Positions 55,279 through 64,000 of a DNA stretch of 64,000 nt are shown here, piece after piece (the first letter of the stretch is position 1; every line of letters starts with the position of its first letter). Origin of the DNA: a virus; the IMG/VR virus record IMGVR_UViG_3300037264_006128, positions 1-64,000 of that record, one strand, 5' to 3'. The notes below the pieces were generated by a model, which did not search any database, was not told the origin of the DNA, and saw only the letters and a list, made by a program, of their open reading frames with translations. The position numbers were made by a program, and so were the translations under genes.

Positions 55279-58200
55279 CTAACTCCTTCGCCCCACAGCC
55301 CGGGCCAGGGTGCCCCCACGTTCGATTGCCCGGTAGATCCCTGCTTCAATCTGCGGCATCTGGGCCTGAATCACTGCGGCTGCGCCGCGGGGGTCCAGGC
55401 TCGTCACGCCGATCGGCATGGAAAGGTTGATCATTATGCCGCCGCTTCCACCACCACCGCTATCGCCAGCACCGCCGGCGCCGGACAACACCCCGGCCAC
55501 ATGCTCCTTCGGCACCACCAGTTCACCGCGCTGCAGGATGGCAGGCATTTCGTTGGAAGCTAGGCCCCCGGAATGCTTCTTGGGCGCGGAAGCGTACCGT
55601 TCCCCGAAGTTGGCCGCGTTCCAATCCATCTGCTCGCCCTGCGTCATGGGAATCCGGGTCTGCTGCGATGGCCCAGCTGCCAGTGCGCCCATCCCCCAAC
55701 CAAACGCTGCCCCGCCCGTGTTGATAGCAAGCGACTTGAAAAACCCCCCTGCGGAAACATCGGGCTGGCCGCCGATCAGCGCGGTAAGCAGGGTACCCAT
55801 CATGGTGTTGAAGGCGCCGCCCACCCATTGCAGCATGCCAACGAACTCGCTGCCCATCTTGACGGTTTCCTGTTTCCAGGAAGTGCCCATTTCCTCGACG
55901 CCCTTTTCTACGACATCCCCGGTTGGGGCCATCCCTTCACCCCAGGGGCCATTGCCGGTAGGCTCTAGCCCCCTACGATACGGCGATGCGGGCACTTCGT
56001 ATGGTTGCTCGTACCCAAGGGGGGATGTTGGGTATCCAGTTAGGCTCGGGCGCCCCCCGTGGCCGATCGTTACTGGCGTGTAATGTTCTTCAAGTCTTAG
56101 GGAATCCTGCGGTGGTTGAACCTCGATCCCGCGCCCCAGCCGGTATGGCGAATACGCCGGCCCTTCGTTCACAGGCTGCGTGTTGGCGGTGTTCCAGATC
56201 GCCTGTTGCCCACGTTGCCCAACGTTCGCAATCGCTTCCGGCATGAGGCCGGCTTCGGCCCGGGCCTTTACGCTACCGATCGTTTCGTATTCGTACCCGG
56301 CGACCTGCGCCATCATCTTCTTCAACGGCGTCTCGATCGGCATCACTAGCGCCTGGTGGATGTTCCACTTCAGAAGATCCTTCGCCAGCGACTCGAAGAA
56401 ACCCTTCCAGTCCCCCTTCCCGGTAAGCAGCGTTTCCGCCAGCGTGTCCTCGAAGGAACTGCAGAAGTTGTCCACGACGGACATCAGGCTTGAGAACCCC
56501 CTGTTCACCGTGTCGAAGTATTCGTTCCACCGCTCCTGCGAACTGTTCATGTCGTTCGCGATCTGGTCCCACAGCTGTTCCCGCAGGCGGGATGAAACTT
56601 CCGGCGTCATGCCACCAACCATCGGGCCTTCCAGGTCGGCATCGCGATGTACCTTTGCGTACGCCTCTTCCTGTGCCCTTAGTTCGCGCATGCCTTCCGC
56701 AAGGGCGTACAAGGGATCCACAGACGCTCGGCGTTGCCTTACCGTTTCCTCTTCCGCGGCAGTCTGTTGGCGTTGGGCGTTGGTCATCTCGAAGATTTTG
56801 TCCAGCCGCCTCTGTTCGACCGCAGATAGGCCAGAACTGGATTCCCCGAGCCCGTCCACAGCTTTCCGTGCCAGTTCGTACGTGAACGTAACACCTTCAA
56901 CGGTGTGCCCAACTGAAGCCCAAATCAAACGCTCCTGTTCGGCAACCAACGCCGCTGACGACCCATATTCCTCTACCGCCTTCTTGGCAGCTTCGAACTG
57001 TTCCGGGAACCACTTCTTCCAGGTCCCCTCTTGAAGCTCGGCTGCCATCTTCGCCGTAATGAGAATGCCGTTGTAGTATTGCCCCTCTGTAGGTTGCCTT
57101 GGGCCGACTGCCCCAGGGCCGCCGGCCAACTCCTCCAGCTCTTCCTGGTAGCTTCGTTTGTACAGGGCCGATTTGTACGATTCGGAAAGTTTCTCCAGCT
57201 GCGGCCCTATCCTTTGCATCTGCTCGCTATACAGCACTTGCGAATCGAGGAGTTCTTTTTGTAGGTCGGAAAAGCGCCCGACGAAACTTTCCCAAGCCCC
57301 CATAAGCCCAACCAGGAAGTTCTCCTGATCCGCGAACGCAACGCCCCCCTCCTTCGTGGCGTCCGTTATGTCCTTCAGTGCGTCGATGATCTCCCCGGTG
57401 ATCGGAATCATCTCTCCGCGAACGTTCTCAAACAGTGCTGCAAGGATGGGGGTGCCCCTCATCACCGCCTTTGTCTGCTCGTCGAAGGCGGCCGTGAAGT
57501 TCTGCGTCCACTGCACCAACTCCTTCGACTCGTCCGGTATGCCCCCTACGTACCCTCCCTTTTCGCCGTACAGCTCGGCGCGCGTCATCACTTTCGGCAG
57601 GTACTTCGACTTAACCAGCGTCTTCGCCCAATCATCCGATGCCAGCTGCTTCAGCCAGGCTTCAAGAAAATCCGTTGCTGTCGGAAGTTTCGCGACTTCG
57701 GTTTTCAGGAACCCCGCCGGGACTTCGAACATGCCCTGAATCCCGTCCGTGAATTCTTCCGAAAACGTCTGCGTGCTGTCGCGCAGGTGCTCCGCGCCTT
57801 CCCTTACCCGATCCCCCATGTCCTTGAAGAACGTCTTCAGTTCGTGCTCGGTTGGGGCACGCAGTTCCGCAAATTTTGGGGCGAGCGCTGGCGCCTGAAG
57901 TTCAAGTTCGGTTGGGGCGCGCAATTCGCCAACTGCCCCCTTCGCGGAAGCGGCAAAATCAGAGATCGAGGACGCAAACTGGCTGCCAAGATCGCGCATC
58001 GCCTTTCCGGCAAGTTCGCTTTCCCTGTCTACTGGGGCTGGGAAGTTTCGAACTGCCTGGGTGAGGTTCTTCAGCGCCCCGTCAAACGGGGACTCCACTG
58101 CCTCGCCTTTATCGCCTACGAACAAATTCGCTATACGTTGGTCAAGCGATTCGAAGTCTCGCCTGAAATCACTGAGCGACAATACGCGATTGCGCGACCC

Positions 58201-59904
58201 GGAAGGAAATACATCGTTGGTGAGCGCCCCCGGCATCCTGCGTTCGAAAATCTCCCGAACTTCCCCCGTATTGATGCCGCGTGCGAATTCCCTGAAAACA
58301 TCACCAAGCTCGCTTAAGGCATCCCCTGCCTCCAAAGTGCCTTCCTTGGTTTTCCGCACGTCTTCTAGGTAGGCAGTGACGAATTTGGAGCCGAGCCAAG
58401 CAGCGCCCGACTTCGTGTACTCCATCGAGCTTTGCCCGCTTTCCTCCGCTGCCTTACCGTAAAAGTGCGCCCCGATTCCGCCAGCAGCAATGGCGCTAGT
58501 AAGTGGGCGTGTTTGCGGGATGGCCATGCCAAGCAGGAAAGCCCCCTTTGCCCACTCTGGAATCTTGTCGAAGGAAGCCGCCAATTCACCAATGGCAAGG
58601 GCGAATTTGCCGACGTAGGGGGCTGCAACCTGCGCCGTCTTTCCCATCCCCTCCATGACCCCGCGCATGCCTTCAGCAAGCGCTGGCTCGTTTGCTGCAA
58701 CCCAATCGCGGGTTGCGGAAATCATGTCCCTCATGGCCGGCAGGTAATCGTTACCAACCGCAATGGCCACCCGGGTAAAGTCGTTCGCCAGCAGGGTCAA
58801 CTGGTTGCGGATCGTTGCGAAGCGCACTTCTGATTGCCGCTGTAGGGCGATGTCCTTCTCATACGCATCCTTGTTTAGCTTCATCGCAGATTCGAGAACG
58901 CGATACCCAGCAGCCACCCTCAACAAAGCATCGCGCAAGCGGATCTCCTGCAGCCCAAGCTGCCTGACGGCTTCGTACTGTTCGCCGGAGCCTTTCTTCA
59001 TCTGCCCAAGGCCCTTGAGGAAATCCGCGTACACCCTGGCGGGGTCCCCAGTCTCGGGATCCAGTCCGGCCTTGAACGCATCGACGCTCGCCCTTATGGC
59101 CGCGCTGCGGTCTGTCTTCCACAGTTGCGTAAATTTCTGGGCCCCCTTCGCCGCGATTTCCGCGAATAGCTCAAGTTTGTGTCCGCCAGTTGAGGCGGCT
59201 TCTCCGATGCGCAGCATCATCCTGGAAATGGCCGAACCACCGGCATCGGACCGAACGCCCAACGAGGCCAGGGCGGTACCAAATGCCAGGATGCGGTCTT
59301 CGCCAACGCCAACCACGCTGGCCGCACCAGCGATCCGCAGCGTCATGTCCAAGATTTCGGATTCCGTGGCTGCCGACTTCACCCCCAATTCCACCAACGC
59401 GCTGGCCAGATTCGTCAGCTTGTCCCCAGCCGTTCCGGTCATGTTCTTCAGCTTGGCCAGGCCCACGATCGCCTCTTCGGCGGACATATTCGTGGCTACG
59501 CCCAAGCGAACGGCCGTTTCAGCGAAGTTCTCGATATCCGCGGTTGCTACACCCAGCTGCCCTGCCGCTTCACCAAGTTTGTAAATGTCGTCCACGGAAA
59601 CTGGCAGGGTGCGGGTCATCCCCATCATGGTCTTGCGCAGCTCTTCCAGTTGGTTGTTGGTTGCCTCCACCGTTCGCTTGACGCCGGCAAAGGCACTTTC
59701 GGCCGATATTGCCGGGCCCGCGATGGCACCCATCACGATTTCCACACTGCGGAAAGTGCGGCGGGCAAGATCCAGCGCCTGGTTGAAGGTGATGATCCGA
59801 TATTCGAGGCCGGAAAAGGCGTTGTCGATGCCCTTCACCCCGGTGATCACCGCCGCCTGGCCAGATGTCTGGAAGGCAAACGTCGTCCCGCTGCCTACAG
59901 CCAT
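55279..59904 (-). CDS. Tape measure protein (1541 aa)
   Basis: Length, position after the G/GT pair, long helical regions and the TP901-type N-terminus (AISAESAFAGVKRTVEAT, LRKTMMGMTRTLPVSVDDIYKLGEAAGQLGV) identify it. The C-terminal part is Gly/Ala-rich. At about 3 residues per 0.45 nm of tail, a long flexible tail is expected. The tape measure fixes tail length and is ejected with the DNA. Confidence 0.9.
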   Translation of the reverse strand: MAVGSGTTFAFQTSGQAAVITGVKGIDNAFSGLEYRIITFNQALDLARRTFRSVEIVMGAIAGPAISAESAFAGVKRTVEATNNQLEELRKTMMGMTRTLPVSVDDIYKLGEAAGQLGVATADIENFAETAVRLGVATNMSAEEAIVGLAKLKNMTGTAGDKLTNLASALVELGVKSAATESEILDMTLRIAGAASVVGVGEDRILAFGTALASLGVRSDAGGSAISRMMLRIGEAASTGGHKLELFAEIAAKGAQKFTQLWKTDRSAAIRASVDAFKAGLDPETGDPARVYADFLKGLGQMKKGSGEQYEAVRQLGLQEIRLRDALLRVAAGYRVLESAMKLNKDAYEKDIALQRQSEVRFATIRNQLTLLANDFTRVAIAVGNDYLPAMRDMISATRDWVAANEPALAEGMRGVMEGMGKTAQVAAPYVGKFALAIGELAASFDKIPEWAKGAFLLGMAIPQTRPLTSAIAAGGIGAHFYGKAAEESGQSSMEYTKSGAAWLGSKFVTAYLEDVRKTKEGTLEAGDALSELGDVFREFARGINTGEVREIFERRMPGALTNDVFPSGSRNRVLSLSDFRRDFESLDQRIANLFVGDKGEAVESPFDGALKNLTQAVRNFPAPVDRESELAGKAMRDLGSQFASSISDFAASAKGAVGELRAPTELELQAPALAPKFAELRAPTEHELKTFFKDMGDRVREGAEHLRDSTQTFSEEFTDGIQGMFEVPAGFLKTEVAKLPTATDFLEAWLKQLASDDWAKTLVKSKYLPKVMTRAELYGEKGGYVGGIPDESKELVQWTQNFTAAFDEQTKAVMRGTPILAALFENVRGEMIPITGEIIDALKDITDATKEGGVAFADQENFLVGLMGAWESFVGRFSDLQKELLDSQVLYSEQMQRIGPQLEKLSESYKSALYKRSYQEELEELAGGPGAVGPRQPTEGQYYNGILITAKMAAELQEGTWKKWFPEQFEAAKKAVEEYGSSAALVAEQERLIWASVGHTVEGVTFTYELARKAVDGLGESSSGLSAVEQRRLDKIFEMTNAQRQQTAAEEETVRQRRASVDPLYALAEGMRELRAQEEAYAKVHRDADLEGPMVGGMTPEVSSRLREQLWDQIANDMNSSQERWNEYFDTVNRGFSSLMSVVDNFCSSFEDTLAETLLTGKGDWKGFFESLAKDLLKWNIHQALVMPIETPLKKMMAQVAGYEYETIGSVKARAEAGLMPEAIANVGQRGQQAIWNTANTQPVNEGPAYSPYRLGRGIEVQPPQDSLRLEEHYTPVTIGHGGRPSLTGYPTSPLGYEQPYEVPASPYRRGLEPTGNGPWGEGMAPTGDVVEKGVEEMGTSWKQETVKMGSEFVGMLQWVGGAFNTMMGTLLTALIGGQPDVSAGGFFKSLAINTGGAAFGWGMGALAAGPSQQTRIPMTQGEQMDWNAANFGERYASAPKKHSGGLASNEMPAILQRGELVVPKEHVAGVLSGAGGAGDSGGGGSGGIMINLSMPIGVTSLDPRGAAAVIQAQMPQIEAGIYRAIERGGTLARAVGRRS

Positions 59905-59907
59905 CGT

Positions 59908-60707
59908 TTACCTCTTCTTGCCGCGCGGCTTTCGCGGCGGTTGTTCTTTCGGTGGTTTATCATCGGCGGCCTTCTTCCGTCTCGACTTCCGCGCTGATTC
60001 TTCGCTGTGGATCTTCATGTATTCGCGATCCAGGTGTTCTGTGACTTCCGCAAGCTCCTCCCATCGTCGCCGCGGCACATTGTGCAGAACGCAGTACGCC
60101 AGCATTTCCGACTGGGGGATCCCCTGCGGGTCCCCCATGTCGCGCTGACGTGCGTTGGCAAGCGTGCTGTAAGCGTCCCAGAGCCACTGTAGATCGTGTC
60201 GTAGGCATGGCCCTGGCGGTTCCTTCTTGCGCAGCCCTAATCGGACGAGTTCGTCGAGGATGTCTCTGTCTCGCTTCCCCCGCCGGTAGTTCCAACGAAG
60301 GAAGCGAGCAAGTTTCCCAGGGCGTTCCCATCCGTGTGCGCCATGTACGGCTCCCGCAGCTGGGCCATTCGCCAGATGCGTTCGCGGAACCACGAAACGT
60401 TCTTCAGGATGACGTAAGCAGCTTCCGGGCTGTACGGGATCACCTGATCGCGGAACTTCATGTTCTCCCATCCCAACAGCGTGGCCTCTGCCATCGTCTT
60501 CGCCAGGGCTTCTTCCGTGATTTCGTTCGCCCTGCCATCGGCGCTTGCGTCAAGGAACTCCTCTCGTCGTTCCTCCATGTTCTTCTGCAGGCACTCCGCG
60601 TACCTGCGGCTGAACGCGCGGCCGATCAGAACCTTCGCGTCGTCGATCTCTTGCCAAACGCCATCCTCGACCTTCTCCGAGTCGAGGACCCATTCTTCGA
60701 TGTTCAC
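59908..60707 (-). CDS. Tail assembly chaperone GT, -1 frameshift product (about 266 aa)
   Basis: The G frame shifts by -1 at GGGAAAC (60312-60318) into a frame that runs to the TAA at 59908, just before the tape measure start. The T part is basic (KLARFLRWNYRRG, KIHSEESARKSRRKK) with a Lys/Pro-rich end. As in lambda, G and GT are expected to coat the tape measure during tail tube assembly. Confidence 0.75.
60237..60707 (-). CDS. Tail assembly chaperone G (156 aa)
   Basis: The ATG at 60707 has GGAAGGGG upstream. An acidic helical protein with an end rich in Ser, Thr and Glu, placed between tail tube and tape measure genes. It ends at a TAG in the frame that the slippery site leaves. Unshifted product of the chaperone pair. 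Confidence 0.75.
   Translation of the reverse strand: MNIEEWVLDSEKVEDGVWQEIDDAKVLIGRAFSRRYAECLQKNMEERREEFLDASADGRANEITEEALAKTMAEATLLGWENMKFRDQVIPYSPEAAYVILKNVSWFRERIWRMAQLREPYMAHTDGNALGNLLASFVGTTGGGSETETSSTNSSD
60312..60318 (-). promoter_or_regulatory. Programmed -1 ribosomal frameshift site
   Basis: G-GGA-AAC in the zero frame is a canonical X-XXY-YYZ heptamer. After slippage the ribosome reads Lys/Leu in the -1 frame, which stays open for 134 codons to the tape measure. The site lies 24 codons before the end of G, as in lambda-type phages. Confidence 0.8.
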
Positions 60708-60743
60708 GGCATTCCCCTTCCTGCCCCCGCCGGGCGCTTCTTC

Positions 60744-61988
60744 CTACGCAAACGAATCCACTTGGATCATGTACTTTTCGTTGTCGCTGGCGGTGTACGG
60801 CTCAACGCCGAAGTTGATCGTTTCGATGATGTCCGTGTTCAGCCCGCTTGCCGGCGTGTCTTCCGCCATCAGCTCGATCTGCGGCAGCGTCACGATGAAG
60901 TAGTTTCTGGCGGGGTTTCCGACGGTCACGCCGTAGCCATCGTGCATGGTGTATTCGAGGGAAGTTCGTTCGTCCGCCAGGAACTTCGTGTACAGGGCCA
61001 GGTTCTGGAAGTACATTTGCACCTGGCCGGTGATCTCCACATCGCCTTGCCCGAAGCTGATCGGCCGATCGCGCCGCGGCGTGTCGTCCGGGCATCCCAA
61101 GCCGGTACGCTGCCGGATGTTGTTCATCATCTCCAGCGTGATCCCACTGACGACCACGGTCATCGTAGTCCCATCCTCTTTGATCGGGCACACGTTCAAG
61201 CTGCCCACATACGGGGTGAAGTCGATCGCATCCAGAATGGACCCGCCACCAGGGATGGTGCCGTCCGAAACGAGCACGGTGTTCGCGCCTATCCACGTGA
61301 AGCTCGTCTGGATGATCTGCTTCGCCGCAGCTTCCAACCGCCAGCGGTCCACTTCACAGCCCGTGTGGTAGATCCTGGCGCCCAGCGCGTTCACGTCGGT
61401 CATGTCCGTCATCGACTTGATCAGCGTGAAGGCAGTTTCACGTGTTCCGTTGCGAATGCAGTGAACGTTCACGTCCCCGGTTTCAGTCCCGTTGGTCAAG
61501 GTTTCACTGACAACCACGGTGGTTTCGTTCGTCACTGCGGTGATCGTATGCACGCCGTTGTCCGCCAATAGCCCAGTCGTGAACCCCTTCAGGCGGATCT
61601 TCATCCCCACCTGCACCCCGCTCGTCACGAATGTGGCCCCAACGACGGCAATGGTATGCGTGGTGCTGACGGTAACGCTTGCCGTGTAGTCGCAAGTGAC
61701 CCACGTGTTCATCATCACGGCCTTCAGCCAGTCGTCCATGGCCAGGTATCCCAGCTCCGTAGCCACGTCGCCTTCGGCCCCCTGCATCACCTGCATGTAC
61801 TGGCCGCCCATGCGGTCGGATCGCAGCCGCGCAGACTTGATCGTTTCCTTCGTCGGCTTCAGCGTTTCCGAGTTGATGTAGATCGCCCGCTTGTTTTCGG
61901 TCGGTACGACGTTCCATCCGTTGGTGCTGGCGCGGAGTTCTTCCCCGTACGCCATCTGCATCCTGTTGCTTTGCGCCTGGTTGCCCAT
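60744..61988 (-). CDS. Major tail (tube) protein (414 aa)
   Basis: AAAAGGAGAG precedes the ATG. The first 130 residues show the tube-protein pattern: a helix, RSDRMGGQYMQVMQG, GYLAMDDWLKAV and a beta-rich core with a Thr/Val-rich insertion of about 80 residues (Ig-like or tube-insert). Later blocks with IDFTPYVGSLN and LADERTSLEYTMHD agree with the family of siphovirus tube proteins. Confidence 0.8.
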   Translation of the reverse strand: MGNQAQSNRMQMAYGEELRASTNGWNVVPTENKRAIYINSETLKPTKETIKSARLRSDRMGGQYMQVMQGAEGDVATELGYLAMDDWLKAVMMNTWVTCDYTASVTVSTTHTIAVVGATFVTSGVQVGMKIRLKGFTTGLLADNGVHTITAVTNETTVVVSETLTNGTETGDVNVHCIRNGTRETAFTLIKSMTDMTDVNALGARIYHTGCEVDRWRLEAAAKQIIQTSFTWIGANTVLVSDGTIPGGGSILDAIDFTPYVGSLNVCPIKEDGTTMTVVVSGITLEMMNNIRQRTGLGCPDDTPRRDRPISFGQGDVEITGQVQMYFQNLALYTKFLADERTSLEYTMHDGYGVTVGNPARNYFIVTLPQIELMAEDTPASGLNTDIIETINFGVEPYTASDNEKYMIQVDSFA

Positions 61989-62001
61989 TGATTCTCTCCT
62001 T

Positions 62002-62412
62002 TTACTGCGTCAAGTGATAGAAATACTCCCAGGCGAATCCCTCGCCGTACCATTCTTCCTCTTCGGCCATCGACCACGGGATGCGATCCCCGGTGGTGAT
62101 GCCATCGAACTGTTGCGTAGCAAAGATCCCCTCTGCGCGATCCAACAAAACCGAAACCTCATGCCGCCCCGAATCCCTCGGTACGAAGATGTACAGAACA
62201 ACGTGCCCAAAGTTCCGCAGCCGCGTGCTTCCCGGGCCGCACCCCAAGCTGATCGGGCCACCTAACCCCTCCTGAATGCGCAACCGCACCCACGGTGCCG
62301 GCGGATTGCGTGGCGGCGTGAAATCCAGGTTTGGCAGCGCGTACGGACACGCACCAGCCCAGCCGGTTATGAAATGCGATTTCAAGGCAATGTCCACTTC
62401 CGCCGCGGTCAT
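62002..62412 (-). CDS. Tail terminator-like protein, DUF4128 type (136 aa)
   Basis: The ATG at 62412 follows GAGGGCAAGCAA. A helix (AAEVDIALKSHF), a PWVRLRIQEG strand, GHVVLYIFVP and an LLDRAEGIF helix form the alpha/beta fold of tail terminators (U-like) and DUF4128. The next gene downstream is the tube protein. Confidence 0.65.
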   Translation of the reverse strand: MTAAEVDIALKSHFITGWAGACPYALPNLDFTPPRNPPAPWVRLRIQEGLGGPISLGCGPGSTRLRNFGHVVLYIFVPRDSGRHEVSVLLDRAEGIFATQQFDGITTGDRIPWSMAEEEEWYGEGFAWEYFYHLTQ

Positions 62413-62441
62413 TTGCTTGCCCTCGCGTGAGATGCTAAAAC
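62413..62441 (+). promoter_or_regulatory. Promoter of the antisense HNH gene
   Basis: TTGCTT (62413-62418), 17 bp, TAAAAC (62436-62441) on the plus strand. The -10 box ends 6 bp before the ATG, so the mRNA would have no leader; no ribosome site exists. Confidence 0.5.
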
Positions 62442-62447
62442 GCCGCC

Positions 62448-63011
62448 ATGGACGAACAGATGGCAATTGCCGAATGTGCCCCCAACGAAGAATGGCGCCC
62501 CGTCGAAGGGTACGTGGGCCTGTACGAAGTCAGCAACCTCGGCCGCGTCCGATCCCTCCCGCGCTTCGTGCGTTCCCGTGGCGGTGGAACTGCCTCGATC
62601 GACGGCCGCATCCTGAAGCCCTCCCCTGTGGAGGGGGGCTACCTGCAAGTACGGCTTGCGCGGGACGGAAGGCAGAAAGCCGTTAACATCCACAGACTCG
62701 TGCTGGCCGCCTTCTGCGGGCCCCGGCCGCCCGGAATGGAAACGCGGCACCTGAACAACGACCCGGCCGACAACCGGGTTGAAAACCTCCGGTGGGGCAC
62801 CCGCAAGGAGAACGCTGCGGACAAAGAACTGCACGGGACGGTTGTGCGTGGAAGTTCCCATCCGATGGCCACCCTCAACGAATCCCAAGTGCTTTCCGTT
62901 CTGGCGCGCATTGAACGCGGGGACAAGATGACCGACATCGCCCGGGACCTGGGGGTTTCCACCCACGCGATCTTCAGAATCAAACATGGCATTTCCTATC
63001 GCCATCTGTAG
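62448..63011 (+). CDS. HNH homing-type endonuclease with NUMOD4 (187 aa)
   Basis: Residues about 12-40 (EWRPVEGYVGLYEVSNLGRV) are NUMOD4. The HNH core follows (VNIHRLVLAAFC, HLNNDPADNR, NLRWGTRKEN). The last 45 residues are a helix-turn-helix that fits a DNA-recognition module. The gene lies on the strand opposite to all neighbours, between two tail genes whose coding is intact, and has its own promoter. It is a free-standing homing endonuclease, a selfish gene. Confidence 0.85.
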   Translation: MDEQMAIAECAPNEEWRPVEGYVGLYEVSNLGRVRSLPRFVRSRGGGTASIDGRILKPSPVEGGYLQVRLARDGRQKAVNIHRLVLAAFCGPRPPGMETRHLNNDPADNRVENLRWGTRKENAADKELHGTVVRGSSHPMATLNESQVLSVLARIERGDKMTDIARDLGVSTHAIFRIKHGISYRHL

Positions 63012-63016
63012 CCCGC

Positions 63017-63610
63017 CTAGAACTTCCTCGTCTTCAGCTGCTTCAGGTGGCCGGCAAGCCCTTCAGTCTTGCCATGCCACTTCACGTACACATCGACTTC
63101 CGGGGCAATCGGGACATCCATCCTGGGCAGCACGACGGTGAAATCACCGCTGTACTTGTTCTTCACGGCACGCTGCGCATCCAGCACCCAGTTCTCCGAT
63201 TGCTGGTCGCTCCACCCGTGCATCAACCTGAAGATGTAGGGCACGCTGTTCGTGATGAACACCGCCGTGTCCAGATCGATGTTCTTTATCAGCGCGGTTG
63301 GAACCTTGGGGCGGATGTAGTAGCGCCCACTGCCCCACGGGATCGGGGCTTCCGGTAGCGCGTACGAGTCCACGTAATCCAGGCCCATGCGCCAGCTTCC
63401 CTGCGCGCGGCCGGAATCGACCGGTGTTCCGTTGACCGCCAGGATCCAGAAATCCCGCGCCATCGCCCGCTTCGTGTCCCGCATCGCCTGCCAGCACGCA
63501 GGCGCCAGGCCGAACGGCATAGCCCTGTAACCGATGCGCGTACCCTGGCCTTCGAATTTCCCAGCCCGGTACACTGGTTTTCGCATCGTCACGTTGACTT
63601 TGAGATCCAT
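63017..63610 (-). CDS. HK97 gp10-like tail completion protein (197 aa)
   Basis: The ATG at 63610 lies 4 bp after the upstream stop. The block FWILAVNGTPVDSGRAQGSW and later beta strands with HGWSDQQSENWVLDAQRAV match the gp10-like neck or tail-completion proteins. The start of the frame at TTG 63613 is less likely. Confidence 0.65.
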   Translation of the reverse strand: MDLKVNVTMRKPVYRAGKFEGQGTRIGYRAMPFGLAPACWQAMRDTKRAMARDFWILAVNGTPVDSGRAQGSWRMGLDYVDSYALPEAPIPWGSGRYYIRPKVPTALIKNIDLDTAVFITNSVPYIFRLMHGWSDQQSENWVLDAQRAVKNKYSGDFTVVLPRMDVPIAPEVDVYVKWHGKTEGLAGHLKQLKTRKF

Positions 63611-63614
63611 CAAC

Positions 63615-63983
63615 TCATCCTGCCCGCAGCTGCAAGATCCACAATGCCGCGGCCGGGTCGGTCTTCCACTTCACCACCCGCACAATCCCACCGCCCGGCC
63701 GCGTGATCACATCGCCTTTGCCCGGCGTAATTTCCAGATCCAACCTCGCAATGTACCCCTTCATGTCTGTGGCCAACACCTGCGGGTTCATGCGCTCGTA
63801 TTCCGTGTACTCGTCGAAAACGACAGGGATGGCAGTGTAGTCGGTCGATGTCGCCGTCACGGCCCCTGTGGCTGGATCTTCCACCGAATCCGCCTTCACG
63901 GAATACGTGCAGCTTTCCGGGATGTTCCCGGTTGCCCCAATCGCCATTTGCGCGACTTTTCTTACTGTCTCCGCCAAGCCCAT
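63615..63983 (-). CDS. Head-tail connector / head-closure-like protein (122 aa)
   Basis: The ATG at 63983 opens a small beta-rich protein (CTYSVKADSVEDPATG, IPVVFDEYTEYER, ITPGKGDVITRPGG) resembling siphovirus stopper or connector proteins. Its position before the gp10-like gene supports this. The upstream neighbours (capsid, portal) are outside the window. Confidence 0.6.
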   Translation of the reverse strand: MGLAETVRKVAQMAIGATGNIPESCTYSVKADSVEDPATGAVTATSTDYTAIPVVFDEYTEYERMNPQVLATDMKGYIARLDLEITPGKGDVITRPGGGIVRVVKWKTDPAAALWILQLRAG

Positions 63984-64000
63984 AACTCACGCCCGCAGGA

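Noticed and set aside
60959-61371. Plus-strand open frames opposite the tail genes between 44 and 62 kb
   Set aside because: They are antisense shadows of long GC-rich coding regions and lack ribosome sites.

Overview
The window is part of the genome of a tailed dsDNA phage with a siphovirus-type tail, or of a prophage or metagenomic contig of one. The evidence is a head-to-tail connector, a tail terminator, a tail tube protein, G/GT tail chaperones with a -1 frameshift signal, a 1541-residue tape measure, tail-tip proteins, a J-like central fibre, a GH108 endolysin, and a RecT/exonuclease pair. Terminase, portal and capsid genes are absent and probably lie beyond the right edge. The DNA is GC-rich and the genes have strong AAGGAGG-type ribosome sites. 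The host cannot be named. Several signal peptides and lipoboxes, and Thr/Pro-rich secreted linkers combined with a DUF1566-like domain, suggest a diderm (Gram-negative) environmental bacterium; this is inference.

Layout. (1) 1-2.0 kb: two leftward genes, then a two-gene rightward cassette (1122-1972) that ends in a perfect 13-bp hairpin. (2) 2.0-10.0 kb: leftward genes. They comprise a run of small accessory genes (2655-6022), a 1.6-kb non-coding block with iterons, a hairpin and a DnaA-type box (probable origin, 6.6-7.15 kb), and four replication-type genes (7657-9994), one resembling the zinc domain of DnaI. (3) 10.2-30.5 kb: a rightward early/middle operon of about 44 tightly packed genes. 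Most are small and unrecognised and several bind zinc. It also carries RadC, a YkgJ-like protein, a Ycf46-like AAA+ ATPase with Ycf35 (DUF1257) and DUF2997 partners, RecT and a PD-(D/E)XK exonuclease. (4) 30.6-64 kb: the leftward late operon. From right to left it holds connector, tail completion, tail tube, chaperones, tape measure, tail tip, NlpC-like peptidase, J, a fibre, a group of exported proteins (SGNH hydrolase, Thr/Pro-rich proteins, papain-like protease context), a receiver-domain protein, the endolysin and lipoproteins. One HNH endonuclease gene sits in this operon on the opposite strand.

Regulation. Early promoters share a GCTTGCA-type -35 region, 17-bp spacers and TATAAT-like -10 boxes. 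In three of them the -35 box lies inside the same 13-bp palindrome (CGCTTGCAAAGCG), which suggests a common regulator. A second system of about 17 dispersed 26-27-bp imperfect palindromes (CAGTACG, 12-13 bp, CTTACTG) lies almost only between genes in the left half. All copies have the same orientation on the + strand, whichever way the genes run. This family and the Ycf46/Ycf35 module, whose ATPase core appears to be circularly permuted, are the most unusual parts of the window.
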